Assembly (NCBI GenBank): GCA_030550555.1
Contig: JAUQPD010000035.1
Span: 32,576 to 96,575 of the forward strand
Length of the DNA stretch: 64,000 nucleotides
DNA from: Thermodesulfobacteriota bacterium
GTDB lineage: Bacteria; Desulfobacterota; Thermodesulfobacteria; Thermodesulfobacteriales; Thermodesulfobacteriaceae
Reading direction: 5' to 3'
Positions 36,976-44,409 of this stretch are shown one piece after another; the stretch's first letter is position 1; every line of letters starts with the position of its first letter. The translations under genes were made by a program, and so were the position numbers. The notes under the pieces were generated by a model. It was not told where the DNA came from. It saw only the letters and a program-made list of their open reading frames with translations, and searched no databases.

Positions 36976-37033
36976 AAAAACCCCCTCCCGGGAGGGGGAG
37001 CGGGAGGGGGAACTGCAGGGAGGGGGAGGAGGG
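36976..37033. repeat. G-rich block with a terminator palindrome and three G5 repeats
   Basis: The perfect palindrome CCCCCTCCCGGGAGGGGG spans 36981-36998. On the minus strand it is followed by TTTTT, so it is an intrinsic terminator for the exporter genes. To its right the plus strand repeats a GGGAGGGGGA unit three times (near 36990, 37002 and 37018), ending GGAGGAGGG. Confidence 0.75.
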
Positions 37034-37050
37034 TGTGTGGTGAAGGTGCC

Positions 37051-37449
37051 CTATGGGAGCACACCAATTAGTTTAAGAGACAAGTAAGTGCAACCTATCA
37101 CCGCAACCCTCTTTACCCAAATAGGGCTAAGCCTCTTTGAAATCCTGGGAGCAATGAATCCAGCAGAAACAGCGCCAATTGCCATTATTGCAAAGAGGAG
37201 AAGGTCTGTCTGCCCAAAGAAATAGAATCTACTTGAAGCCATAAGAGTGTTAAAGAAAATAGCAAGGAGAGAACTTCCGACAACCACATATATTGGAAGT
37301 CCCATAATAACTGTCATCATTGGAACCACAAAGGGACCACCACCAAACCCACCAAGACTTGCAGCAACCGCTATGATAAAACCACCGATACAACCTATGA
37401 GCATATTTGCCTGAAAGGTTTCTCCCCAAAACTCTATGGTCATTCTCAT
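37051..37449 (-). CDS. TauE/SafE sulfite-exporter family, half-size (second half)
   Basis: This 132-residue membrane protein has about four hydrophobic helices. The motif SLGGFGGGPFVVPMMTVIMG is the signature of one TauE/SafE repeat, and the TM4 end (VKRVAVIGCTYLSLKLIGVLP) is that of a complete C-terminal half. Full members have two such repeats in about 250 residues. The other repeat is supplied by the neighbouring gene 15 nt upstream, so the two products probably form one transporter for a sulfur anion such as sulfite. Confidence 0.82.
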   Translation of the reverse strand: MRMTIEFWGETFQANMLIGCIGGFIIAVAASLGGFGGGPFVVPMMTVIMGLPIYVVVGSSLLAIFFNTLMASSRFYFFGQTDLLLFAIMAIGAVSAGFIAPRISKRLSPIWVKRVAVIGCTYLSLKLIGVLP

Positions 37450-37464
37450 GATTTCACCTCCCCT

Positions 37465-38772
37465 TTAGGATTTTTGTTCCTTTGCAGCCTTAGCTGCAGC
37501 TGCTCTTCTCTTAAATTCCTCAAGAATAGCCTTCTCTTTCTTGGACTTTTCAATGTATCCAGGAGTTGTCTGCCAGAACATAAGGGCAGCAAGAATTAGA
37601 AGTACAATTCCAAAGACAAATTTGTACTCCTCAAGGGTTACGAATTGGTTTAGAAGGGGTCCGAAGAATCCACCAAGGGCCATGAAAATACCTACAGTAA
37701 TTCCAAGTTTCCAGCTGATAAAGCCAATCCTTGAGTAGTTGTATATTCCTGAAGCCTGGCTGAAGAGAACCGTAGGCATAACAGAACCAGCAACAACTCC
37801 ATGTGGAATCTTATAGATTAGGATGAGTAGTGGATTGAGAATAAAACCACCACCTGCTCCCATGAGAACTCCAAAGGTGCATACAGCAAGAGCAAGCGCA
37901 AGTGGTCCGAAGACATTTGTAGAAGTTCCTGCTACTGGAAAGTAAACTTTTGGGAAAGAAACGTCTACCGTAAAATTCACGGGATCACTCTTTACATCCT
38001 TGTTCACAACGGCAACTATAGTATAAGTCCTTGGTGGAGCATTATCAGGCAGTCTAAATGTGGCTTCAAAGGTTCCATCTTCATTAGTTGTAATCTTGGA
38101 AAGACTTGCTATTCTTGGAAGTTCTCTAAATCTTGTTTGGATAAGGCGTGCGGTTTCTCTACGCACCTCCCTTTTATCTGTAAGAGCGGGTTGAGGCTCT
38201 CCTCTCATTCCTATAATTGCCCTTGATACTGTAGTTTTCCAGACCTTGATCTCAGAGACAAGTTGGGGAGGAGTGATAAAGGCCATATCCGCATTTGACT
38301 CTCTGAGAAATTCACCTATTCTCCATCTCTTAGCAGCAAGGAACTTTGCATATACGTCCTTAACAGGCTTCTCTTCAATAGTTCCATTTTTATCAATCTT
38401 AGCTACATAGTCCTCATTAATCACAATGTGATAGAAGGCAGGAATCTCTCTTGAGAGATAGAACATAAAGTCCTTTCTATCTAAACGGGATACTTGCACC
38501 TTTGCATCAACCGCAGTAATCTCGATGAAGTTGACTTTCATACCAGGGGGAACTTGTCCAGTAATTCTGATAGTTTCTCCTCCCCGGTATGTCTGCTTAT
38601 CAACTTTTACCACCACTTTTGGTGCCCCTTCCTCCTTTTTCACCTCCCCAGCAGGAGAGGGAGCTTGCCCTTCCTGTTTCTGCTGAGAAAAGGAAGGGGT
38701 AAAGCTGAATAGCACCAAGAGAAAAACACTAAAAAAGACCAACAAACACTGTTTTAACTTTAACTTACCCAT
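37465..38772 (-). CDS. TauE/SafE half-transporter with large extracytoplasmic N-terminal domain
   Basis: Starting at MGKLKLKQCLLVFFSVFLLV (38772; ribosome site gaggaggtgagg), the 435-residue protein has a signal peptide, a P/E/K linker, then a beta-rich domain (VVVKVDKQTYRGGETIRITGQVPPGMKV is MG2-like) up to about residue 265. Four TM helices follow with the TauE motif MGAGGGFILNPLLILIYKIP. The end is a Lys/Ala-rich tail. It supplies the first TauE repeat; the downstream gene gives the second. A sigma-54-like promoter precedes it. Confidence 0.82.
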   Translation of the reverse strand: MGKLKLKQCLLVFFSVFLLVLFSFTPSFSQQKQEGQAPSPAGEVKKEEGAPKVVVKVDKQTYRGGETIRITGQVPPGMKVNFIEITAVDAKVQVSRLDRKDFMFYLSREIPAFYHIVINEDYVAKIDKNGTIEEKPVKDVYAKFLAAKRWRIGEFLRESNADMAFITPPQLVSEIKVWKTTVSRAIIGMRGEPQPALTDKREVRRETARLIQTRFRELPRIASLSKITTNEDGTFEATFRLPDNAPPRTYTIVAVVNKDVKSDPVNFTVDVSFPKVYFPVAGTSTNVFGPLALALAVCTFGVLMGAGGGFILNPLLILIYKIPHGVVAGSVMPTVLFSQASGIYNYSRIGFISWKLGITVGIFMALGGFFGPLLNQFVTLEEYKFVFGIVLLILAALMFWQTTPGYIEKSKKEKAILEEFKRRAAAAKAAKEQKS

Positions 38773-38808
38773 ACGCCTCACCTCCTCATTCTTTTTACCA
38801 ATAGTGGC

Positions 38809-38825
38809 ATCAAATTGTATGCCAA
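38809..38825 (-). promoter_or_regulatory. Sigma-54 type promoter for the TauE pair
   Basis: On the minus strand TTGGCATACAATTTGAT matches the -24/-12 form TGGCAC-N5-TTGC: GG and the G of TTG are exactly 11-12 nt apart. The only mismatches in the key bases are C-to-T in CAC and C-to-A at -12. The start point would be near 38798, 26 nt before the ATG. Confidence 0.55.
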
Positions 38826-38876
38826 TATCTTGCATTCGATAAGTCCCATTCTGGGTAGATACTCCCTGGAATTGTT

Positions 38877-38924
38877 CTGTTCCTTTTGGAACAGATTGTC
38901 CCGAAACTGTGCCAAAAGGAACAG
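38877..38924. promoter_or_regulatory. Two 18-bp inverted repeats, likely activator sites
   Basis: CTGTTCC-TTTT-GGAACAG (38877-38894) is a perfect palindrome. CTGTGCC-AAAA-GGAACAG (38907-38924) is the same site with one arm mismatch. Their centres are 30 bp apart, near three helical turns. They lie 88-118 nt upstream of the left promoter and 110-140 nt upstream of the right one, normal for sigma-54 activator sites. Confidence 0.65.
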
Positions 38925-38999
38925 AAGGGGCAAACCTCTATCTCGTGTTGGTAATCTCTCTGCCTTCTATTTCACAATGGCCGTGGAGAGCGTTAGTTT

Positions 39000-39014
39000 G
39001 GGCATAAAAATTGT
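39000..39014 (+). promoter_or_regulatory. Possible sigma-54 type promoter for the molybdo-oxidoreductase operon
   Basis: GGGCATAAAAATTGT has the GG and TTG of -24/-12 in correct spacing, with T instead of C at -12. The start point would be near 39026, 45 nt before the ATG. A small hairpin (CCCCATTTTGGGG, from 39036) falls in the leader before the ribosome site ggaggg. Confidence 0.45.
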
Positions 39015-39070
39015 AAAAAACCATATTCAAGACAACCCCATTTTGGGGGCACTACACTAGGGAGGGATCT

Positions 39071-41152
39071 ATGGCAGAAAAGAGAGTTGTTTACAGTCTC
39101 TGTTGTATGTGCTCAGGAAGATGTCCCATTATGGTTGAAGTGGAGGATGGGGTTATCAGACATATTTGGGGAAATCCCCATGTATTTGGGGCAAAGAGTC
39201 TCTGTCCAAGGGGGGCAGCAGGGGTTGCTTTTGAATATGACAATGAGAGACCACAATATCCAATGATTCGCGATGGAGAGCGAGGATCTGGCAAGTGGAG
39301 ACGAGTTAGTTGGGATGAAGCTCTTGATTTTATAGCGGAGAAGTTAAAGAGGATTATTGAAACACATGGAGCAAAGGCTATAGCCCTTAGTGACAGGGGT
39401 GGCCCCCACACAGAACTTCATAAACTCTTTTTGAGAGCTGTTGGTTCTCCAAACTACTTTACTCATCACGCAACCTGCTCAAATAGTGCCCTTAATGCCC
39501 TTATGAGCATTGCAGGGTATGCTGGAGATACAGTAGGTTATGACTATAGAAACTGTAAATATCTCGTTGTCTTTGGAAGGAATCTGCTTGAAAGTTTAAT
39601 TACAGGTGAAGCACGAAATGTTATTGAGATGATCAACTCTGGTGGGAAACTTGTCTACATAGATGTTCGTTGGACCTATACAGCATCAAAGGCCTATAAA
39701 TTCTTTCTTATCAATCCAGGCACTGACTATGCATTAGCACTTGCATTGATAAATTATATCATAAATAATCAGCTTTATGATGTAGAGTTTGTAAACAAAC
39801 ATGTGGTAGGACTTGACTATTTGAGATCCTTTGTTCAGCCCTATAATCCGGAGTGGGCAGAGAAGGAGACAGGAATTCCAGCGGAGGAAATAAAAAAGAT
39901 AGCCATAGAGGCTTCAGAGGCAAAGCCTGCAGTAATCTTTCATCCAGGATGGATGACAGCCTGGAATGAACAGGACTTCTATCTAAGACGTGCAATTTAT
40001 GCTTTAAACGCTTTAATGGGAAGCTATGAGGCAAAGGGAGGAATCTTTGTTGCCAAAGGAGCAGGAGATGCAGGTTATAAGATAAAGCAACCTACTTCTC
40101 TTGCACCCAAGGTCACAGAGGAGAGATGTGATGGAGCAGGGACAAAGTATCCATGGATCAGAGCTCAGTGGGGACTTCTTCAGGTCCTTCCCGAAGTTAT
40201 TGAGACTGGGAAACCCTATCCGATTAAGGCCTACATTGCTATGAGGCATGATCCTCTTGCCAGCATGCCTGATCCTGATGTTTGGATTAGAGCTTTTGAG
40301 AAGCTTGATCTTCTTGTAGCTATTGATGTTAACTGGAGTTGGACATCCTGGTATGCGGATGTAATTTTGCCAGAGGCAACTTATCTTGAAAGAACTGACA
40401 ACGTCATCGTCAGAAGAGGTCTCAGACCGCAACTTGCCTTAAGACAAAAAGTAATTGAACCTCGTTTTGATGCAAGAAGTAGGTTTCAGATATTCAAGGC
40501 CCTTGCGGAAAGACTTGGTAAGGGAGAGTATTTCCCTTGGAAGGATGAAATTGAGATGGTCAATTGGCAATTAGAGGGGACGGGCTTTAAATTTGAAGAT
40601 TTTAGCAAGAAGGGGATAATAGATCTCACCAATGAGCCCATTTGGTATGATAGAAACAATCTCAAATTTGATACCCCCTCAGGAAAGATAGAATTTTATT
40701 CTGAAACCTTAGAAAAAGCGGGGATACCTTCCTTTGCACCCTATCATAGTCCAACAAAACCACCTGAGGGAAGCCTAAGGCTCATCTCAGGCAAGGTTGC
40801 TGTTCATACTCAAGGTAGGACCACAAGTAATAATCCGATCTTAAATGAACTTTGTCCGGAAAATCACCTATACATCCATCCCTCTTTTGCTAAGAAAATG
40901 GGTATTAAGGATGGTGACCTTGTGGAGATAAGTGCTGATGGGGTGGTGGAGCAAATTCGTGTTAGAGTTTCACCCTACGTTCATCCGGAGATAGCCTTTA
41001 TGCTTCATGGTTTTGGAGATGCAGTACAGGTTAGAACCCGCTCTTTCGGTAAAGGAGCAAATGATGTGAGATTGATGAAAGGGAAATTAAAGGTTGCTGT
41101 AGGTGGGAATTGTCCTCTTTTTGAGACCTTTGTTACTTTGAGAAAAATTTAG
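39071..41152 (+). CDS. Molybdopterin oxidoreductase catalytic subunit (thiosulfate/polysulfide reductase-like)
   Basis: The 693-residue protein has an N-terminal [4Fe-4S] motif CCMCSGRCPI with the fourth Cys in SLCPRG, a bis-MGD fold (VSWDEALDFIAEKLKRI) and a Cys in THHATCSNSALNAL at the position that ligates Mo or W in PhsA/PsrA-type enzymes. PDPDVWIRAFEKLDLLVAIDV and LPEATYLERTDNV are also typical. The C-terminal MopB domain is complete. There is no Tat signal peptide; it begins MAEKRVVYSLCC, so the enzyme is probably cytoplasmic. The substrate is likely an inorganic sulfur compound by context. The Fe-S subunit gene follows 14 nt later. Confidence 0.88.
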   Translation: MAEKRVVYSLCCMCSGRCPIMVEVEDGVIRHIWGNPHVFGAKSLCPRGAAGVAFEYDNERPQYPMIRDGERGSGKWRRVSWDEALDFIAEKLKRIIETHGAKAIALSDRGGPHTELHKLFLRAVGSPNYFTHHATCSNSALNALMSIAGYAGDTVGYDYRNCKYLVVFGRNLLESLITGEARNVIEMINSGGKLVYIDVRWTYTASKAYKFFLINPGTDYALALALINYIINNQLYDVEFVNKHVVGLDYLRSFVQPYNPEWAEKETGIPAEEIKKIAIEASEAKPAVIFHPGWMTAWNEQDFYLRRAIYALNALMGSYEAKGGIFVAKGAGDAGYKIKQPTSLAPKVTEERCDGAGTKYPWIRAQWGLLQVLPEVIETGKPYPIKAYIAMRHDPLASMPDPDVWIRAFEKLDLLVAIDVNWSWTSWYADVILPEATYLERTDNVIVRRGLRPQLALRQKVIEPRFDARSRFQIFKALAERLGKGEYFPWKDEIEMVNWQLEGTGFKFEDFSKKGIIDLTNEPIWYDRNNLKFDTPSGKIEFYSETLEKAGIPSFAPYHSPTKPPEGSLRLISGKVAVHTQGRTTSNNPILNELCPENHLYIHPSFAKKMGIKDGDLVEISADGVVEQIRVRVSPYVHPEIAFMLHGFGDAVQVRTRSFGKGANDVRLMKGKLKVAVGGNCPLFETFVTLRKI

Positions 41153-41166
41153 TAGGGGAGGCAAAA

Positions 41167-41685
41167 ATGAGTAAATATGTGATTACTCAGGATCAAAGGA
41201 GGTGTATAGGTTGTCTTGCTTGCATTGTGCACTGTAAGGTGGAGAATAATGTAGGTAAAGGCGCAAAATTCTGTGACATCCTTCCAGTAGGACCAAAGGA
41301 CATTAATGGGGTCCCAAGAATTCTTTTCGTATATATCAATTGTTTCCATTGCGAAGAGGCTTTTTGTATGAAGGCCTGCCCCACTGGGGCTATGACAAGA
41401 AGAAGTCAAGATGGGATTGTTTTCGTGAAAGATGAGTTGTGTATTGGTTGCAAATCCTGTATGAAAGCCTGTCCCTGGGGCATTCCTCAGTGGAATGAAG
41501 AAACAGGTAAAGTTTTTAAATGTCATCTCTGCAAGCATAGAATTGATAAAGGTGAAAAGCCTGCCTGCGTAGAGGGATGTACAACGTCCTGTTTAACATT
41601 TACAGTTCCAGAGGATGCAACTCATAAAGTCAGAAAGGACTATGCGGAAAGGATTGCAGAAAATCTAAGAGCAATGCTCTGGTAG
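41167..41685 (+). CDS. Four-cluster ferredoxin-type electron-transfer subunit (PhsB/PsrB-like)
   Basis: The 172-residue protein has four Cys clusters typical of DmsB/PsrB subunits: CIGCLACIVHCKVEN, CFHCEEAFCMKACP, CIGCKSCMKACPWG and CHLCKHRIDKGEKPACVEGCTTSCL. It takes electrons to or from the catalytic subunit. No NrfD/PsrC membrane anchor gene follows; a terminator ends the operon. The electron partner is therefore soluble or encoded elsewhere. Confidence 0.93.
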   Translation: MSKYVITQDQRRCIGCLACIVHCKVENNVGKGAKFCDILPVGPKDINGVPRILFVYINCFHCEEAFCMKACPTGAMTRRSQDGIVFVKDELCIGCKSCMKACPWGIPQWNEETGKVFKCHLCKHRIDKGEKPACVEGCTTSCLTFTVPEDATHKVRKDYAERIAENLRAMLW

Positions 41686-41697
41686 TTAAACTTTAAC

Positions 41698-41726
41698 GGG
41701 GCCTCCTCTGTTTGAGGAGCCCTTTT
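41698..41726 (+). terminator. Intrinsic terminator of the molybdo-oxidoreductase operon
   Basis: Stem GGG-(C)-CTCCTC with loop TGTTT and GAGGAG-CCC, then TTTT. It lies 13 nt after the stop and separates this operon from nuo. Confidence 0.8.
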
Positions 41727-41728
41727 CG

Positions 41729-41769
41729 TTGTTTAAAAGAAAAAGTTCAAAGTTATATAAAATTATATT
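41729..41769 (+). promoter_or_regulatory. Likely promoter region of the nuo operon
   Basis: TTGTTT (41729-41734) with TTATAT 18 nt downstream, and another TATATT at 41764. The region is the only space between the terminator and nuoB. It is weak evidence. Confidence 0.35.
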
Positions 41770-41785
41770 AAATGGAGAAAGGGTA

Positions 41786-42262
41786 ATGGAAATCCTCCTT
41801 GGGAAACTTGATGATCTAATAAACTGGGCGAGGGCCGGCTCTATCTGGCCTGTAACCTTTGGGCTTGCCTGATGTGCTATTGAAATGATGGCTGCAGGTG
41901 CAGCCAGAAATGATTTAGACAGATTTGGCATAATCTTCAGGGCTTCACCGCGTCAGGCTGACTGTCTGATTGTTGCAGGAACTCTTACTTATAAGATGGC
42001 TCCTGTTCTCCGAAGAGTCTATGATCAAATGAGTCATCCTCGTTGGGTTATTGCTATGGGTAGCTGTGCCTGCACTGGAGGAGTTTTTAGGACCTATGCA
42101 ACTGTTCAGGGGGTGGATCAGATTGTGCCTGTTGATGTATATGTCCCTGGATGTCCGCCAAGGCCTGAGGCTCTTATTGAGGGATTGTTAAATCTGCAGA
42201 AAAAAATCAGAGAAGAGAAAAAGAACTGGGGTCCCTATGTCAGAAAAGAGCTTAACTACTAA
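41786..42262 (+). CDS. nuoB: Complex I subunit NuoB with predicted selenocysteine at N2 ligand (UGA 41870-41872)
   Basis: From ATG 41786 (ribosome site gggagaaaggg-like: ggagaaaggg) the frame reads [10 protein letters not shown], then TGA, then [19 protein letters not shown], to the stop at 42262: 158 residues with one in-frame UGA at codon 29. NuoB conserves GLACCAIEM, whose adjacent Cys pair with two later Cys ligates [4Fe-4S] cluster N2. Here the first Cys is UGA; C30, C94 (MGSCACTGG) and C123 (PGCPP) remain. Sec-29 is predicted because tRNA-Sec is present and a SECIS-like hairpin follows. The alternative start ATG 41885 would lose half the N2 site. First gene of the 13-gene operon; overlaps nuoD by 26 nt. 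Confidence 0.85.
41889..41906 (+). promoter_or_regulatory. SECIS-like hairpin in nuoB
   Basis: TGGCTGC-AGGT-GCAGCCA forms a 7-bp stem with an AGGU loop, 16 nt after the UGA. A G lies in the first two loop positions, as in bacterial SECIS (E. coli fdhF also has a GCAGGU loop). The same bases encode Ala-Ala-Gly-Ala-Ala, so chance formation is possible. Confidence 0.7.
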
Positions 42263-43466
42263 GGAATATATCTATACGACTGAGGATCCCTTTTTCTCGC
42301 CTCTGACAATTCAAATGGGTCCTCAGCATCCCTCAACTCACGGTGTTCTAAAGTTAAATCTGGTCCTCGAAGGAGAGAAGATTATTGATCTCGAGCCAGA
42401 AATAGGATTTCTCCATCGAGGACTTGAAAAGCTTGCAGAAAGTATGAATTATGCTCAGGTCCTACCGCTTACCGATAGATTAGACTACATAAGCGCTATG
42501 AATAACAATACTGGCTATGCTTTAGTCGTGGAGAGACTCCTTGGAATTGAACCCCCTCCCAGAGGTAAATACTTAAGGACGATGGTCTGTGAACTTGCAA
42601 GAATTGCTAGTCACCTACTTTGGCTTGCAACTCATGCCCTGGATATCGGTGCTATGACAGTATTTCTCTATTGCTTTAGAGAGCGAGAGAAGATACTAGA
42701 CTTCTTTGAAATGATTTGTGGTGCAAGGCTTACAGTCAGTTATCCAAGAATAGGTGGAGTTAGGGTTGATGTAGAAGAGAAAGTCTTAGAAGAGATATAT
42801 AACTTTATTCCCTATATGTATGAAAAAATAGAGGAATATGAAGGGCTTCTTTCGCAGAACAGAATCTGGCTTGATAGAACTGTTGGGGTTGGAGTTATTT
42901 CAGCAGAGGAGGCAATAGCATATGGTCTTACCGGTCCTTCTCTTAGGGGTTCTGGCGTTGCCTATGATATAAGAAAACACTTTCCCTATGATGCTTATCC
43001 CGAATTAGACTTTGAAGTTCCTGTTGGGAAAAATGGCGATACCTATGATCGTTATTGGTGTAGGCTTCAGGAAATGCGTCAGTCTCTAAGGATAATAAAA
43101 CAGTGCATAGAGAAAATGCCTGATGGGCCAGTCTGTGCCGAAGTTTCCCCAGATCTCGATATGCAGGTCTTTAAGAGAGCCTTTAGAGCAGAAGCTTGGG
43201 GAGAAAAAACCTTTATTGCCTTTTTGAATGAAGGAGTTGAACTTGTCCCCAAAGGTGAGCTATATTCAGCAGTTGAGGGAGCCAAAGGAGAGCTAGGATT
43301 TTATCTGGTAAGTGACGGCTCTGGAAGACCCTATCGCCTCCACATAAGAGCACCCTCCTATGTACACATTTCTGCCTTGCCCAAACTTTCAAGGGGGCAC
43401 ATGGTTGCAGACCTAGTCGCCATAATAGGAACACTTGACATTGTAATGGGAGAGTGTGATAGATGA
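42237..43466 (+). CDS. nuoD: Complex I subunit NuoD
   Basis: The 409-residue subunit forms the quinone pocket next to N2. [18 protein letters not shown] has the conserved His of the pocket; [19 protein letters not shown] carries the conserved Tyr-bearing loop; LGAPTHG-type regions follow ([17 protein letters not shown]), and the C-terminus [37 protein letters not shown] is standard. It starts inside nuoB's last codons. It lacks the fused NuoC seen in enterics; nuoC is separate, five genes along. Confidence 0.96.
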   Translation: MSEKSLTTKEYIYTTEDPFFSPLTIQMGPQHPSTHGVLKLNLVLEGEKIIDLEPEIGFLHRGLEKLAESMNYAQVLPLTDRLDYISAMNNNTGYALVVERLLGIEPPPRGKYLRTMVCELARIASHLLWLATHALDIGAMTVFLYCFREREKILDFFEMICGARLTVSYPRIGGVRVDVEEKVLEEIYNFIPYMYEKIEEYEGLLSQNRIWLDRTVGVGVISAEEAIAYGLTGPSLRGSGVAYDIRKHFPYDAYPELDFEVPVGKNGDTYDRYWCRLQEMRQSLRIIKQCIEKMPDGPVCAEVSPDLDMQVFKRAFRAEAWGEKTFIAFLNEGVELVPKGELYSAVEGAKGELGFYLVSDGSGRPYRLHIRAPSYVHISALPKLSRGHMVADLVAIIGTLDIVMGECDR

Positions 43467-44020
43467 GAAGAAACCCTTATTATCTTCTCTTTAGAGATCT
43501 CCTCGGTGGACTGCTTATCACTCTGAAAACTCTCTTTAGGAAGCCTGTCACAGTCGAATATCCCAGGGAGAGAGTAAAGGTATATCCATCCTTCAGAGGT
43601 AGACATGCTCTTGTTCGAGATCCCGAGACTGGTGATGCAAGATGTGTAGCTTGTTTAAAATGTGTGCAGGTTTGTCCATCAAGATGTATAGATGTAAAAT
43701 ACGAAATAGATGAGAAAACGGGTGCTAGGATAATGACACAATATAATATTGAGGCTTTAAGGTGTATATATTGTGGATATTGTGAAGAGGTTTGTCCAGT
43801 TGGTGCTATAGTATTAACTGAGTATTTTGAATATTCAGTAAGAACAAGAGAGGAGGCATTTTTTGATAAAGAAAAACTTTTGAAAAATTGGGATGAATTT
43901 ATTGCAAAGTATACAGAGAAAGTATATACAAATAAATTTTGGAATCTTAAAGGTATACCTGATGTACTAAAGCCTGCACCAAAAAGAAAACAACTTGAGG
44001 TTCCAGTTAAGAGGGGTTAG
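43463..44020 (+). CDS. nuoI: Complex I subunit NuoI (two [4Fe-4S])
   Basis: The 185-residue ferredoxin-type subunit passes electrons to NuoB via N6a and N6b. The motifs CVACLKCVQVCPSRC and CIYCGYCEEVCPVGA are complete. N-terminal LLITLKTLFRKPVTVEYP and the FRGRHAL block are family-typical. The C-terminus is long and charged. It overlaps nuoD by 4 nt. Placing nuoI directly after nuoD is unusual; it normally follows nuoH. With no nuoEFG it is the likely entry point of electrons from ferredoxin or another donor. Confidence 0.95.
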   Translation: MRRNPYYLLFRDLLGGLLITLKTLFRKPVTVEYPRERVKVYPSFRGRHALVRDPETGDARCVACLKCVQVCPSRCIDVKYEIDEKTGARIMTQYNIEALRCIYCGYCEEVCPVGAIVLTEYFEYSVRTREEAFFDKEKLLKNWDEFIAKYTEKVYTNKFWNLKGIPDVLKPAPKRKQLEVPVKRG

Positions 44021-44409
44021 TGATGGTGGGACCAGATAGTTATGTTCCCTCTGCCTATCTACCAGTTTTGATAATGTTAATTGTTGCTCTACTTTTTGGA
44101 CTCGGAGGTTTAATATTCGGTGCTCTTGTTAGACCGAAGGCATATTATTCTCTAAAGTTACTTCCTTATGAATGTGGAAATGAACCTAGTGGGTTGCCTT
44201 GGCAGAGGATAACGATTCGTTATTTTCCAATTGCTATTCTCTTTGCGGTTTTTGATGTTGAGATCGGATTGTTATATATCTGGTGTGTAGGATTTTCACA
44301 GCTATCAGTTATTGGTTTTTGGATAATGATAGTTTTTCTACTTATAATCCTTATTGGCTTTGTTTATGATATGAAGAGAGGATTACTTGATTGGCAGAGG
44401 GTTCTATGA
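44020..44409 (+). CDS. nuoA: Complex I subunit NuoA
   Basis: A 129-residue, three-helix membrane protein. Helix 1 is YLPVLIMLIVALLFGLGGLIFG; the loop has LLPYECGNEPSG, with the conserved Glu-Cys-Gly that sits over the quinone entry; PIAILFAVFDVEIGLLYIW carries the conserved acids. It is translationally coupled: its start overlaps the nuoI stop (TAGTGATG region) and its stop overlaps nuoC. Confidence 0.94.
   Translation: MMVGPDSYVPSAYLPVLIMLIVALLFGLGGLIFGALVRPKAYYSLKLLPYECGNEPSGLPWQRITIRYFPIAILFAVFDVEIGLLYIWCVGFSQLSVIGFWIMIVFLLIILIGFVYDMKRGLLDWQRVL

Noticed and set aside
38805-38824. TGGCAT-N8-ATGCCA inverted repeat as an operator
   Set aside because: One arm is the -24 element itself. It may be chance; the two GGAACA repeats upstream are better operator candidates.
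39036-39049. Leader hairpin before the molybdo-oxidoreductase as a riboswitch
   Set aside because: The CCCCATTTTGGGG stem is only 4-5 bp with no conserved core; no known riboswitch class fits.
41870-41872. TGA in nuoB as a simple nonsense mutation or sequencing error
   Set aside because: Possible by one base change, but complex I genes around it are intact, a SECIS-like hairpin follows, and tRNA-Sec is present. Kept as the alternative to be tested.
41885-42262. nuoB as a shorter gene starting at the Met at 41885
   Set aside because: It has no ribosome site and would lack the conserved WPVTFGLA segment and the first two N2 ligands. The upstream frame with ATG 41786 has both and a ribosome site.
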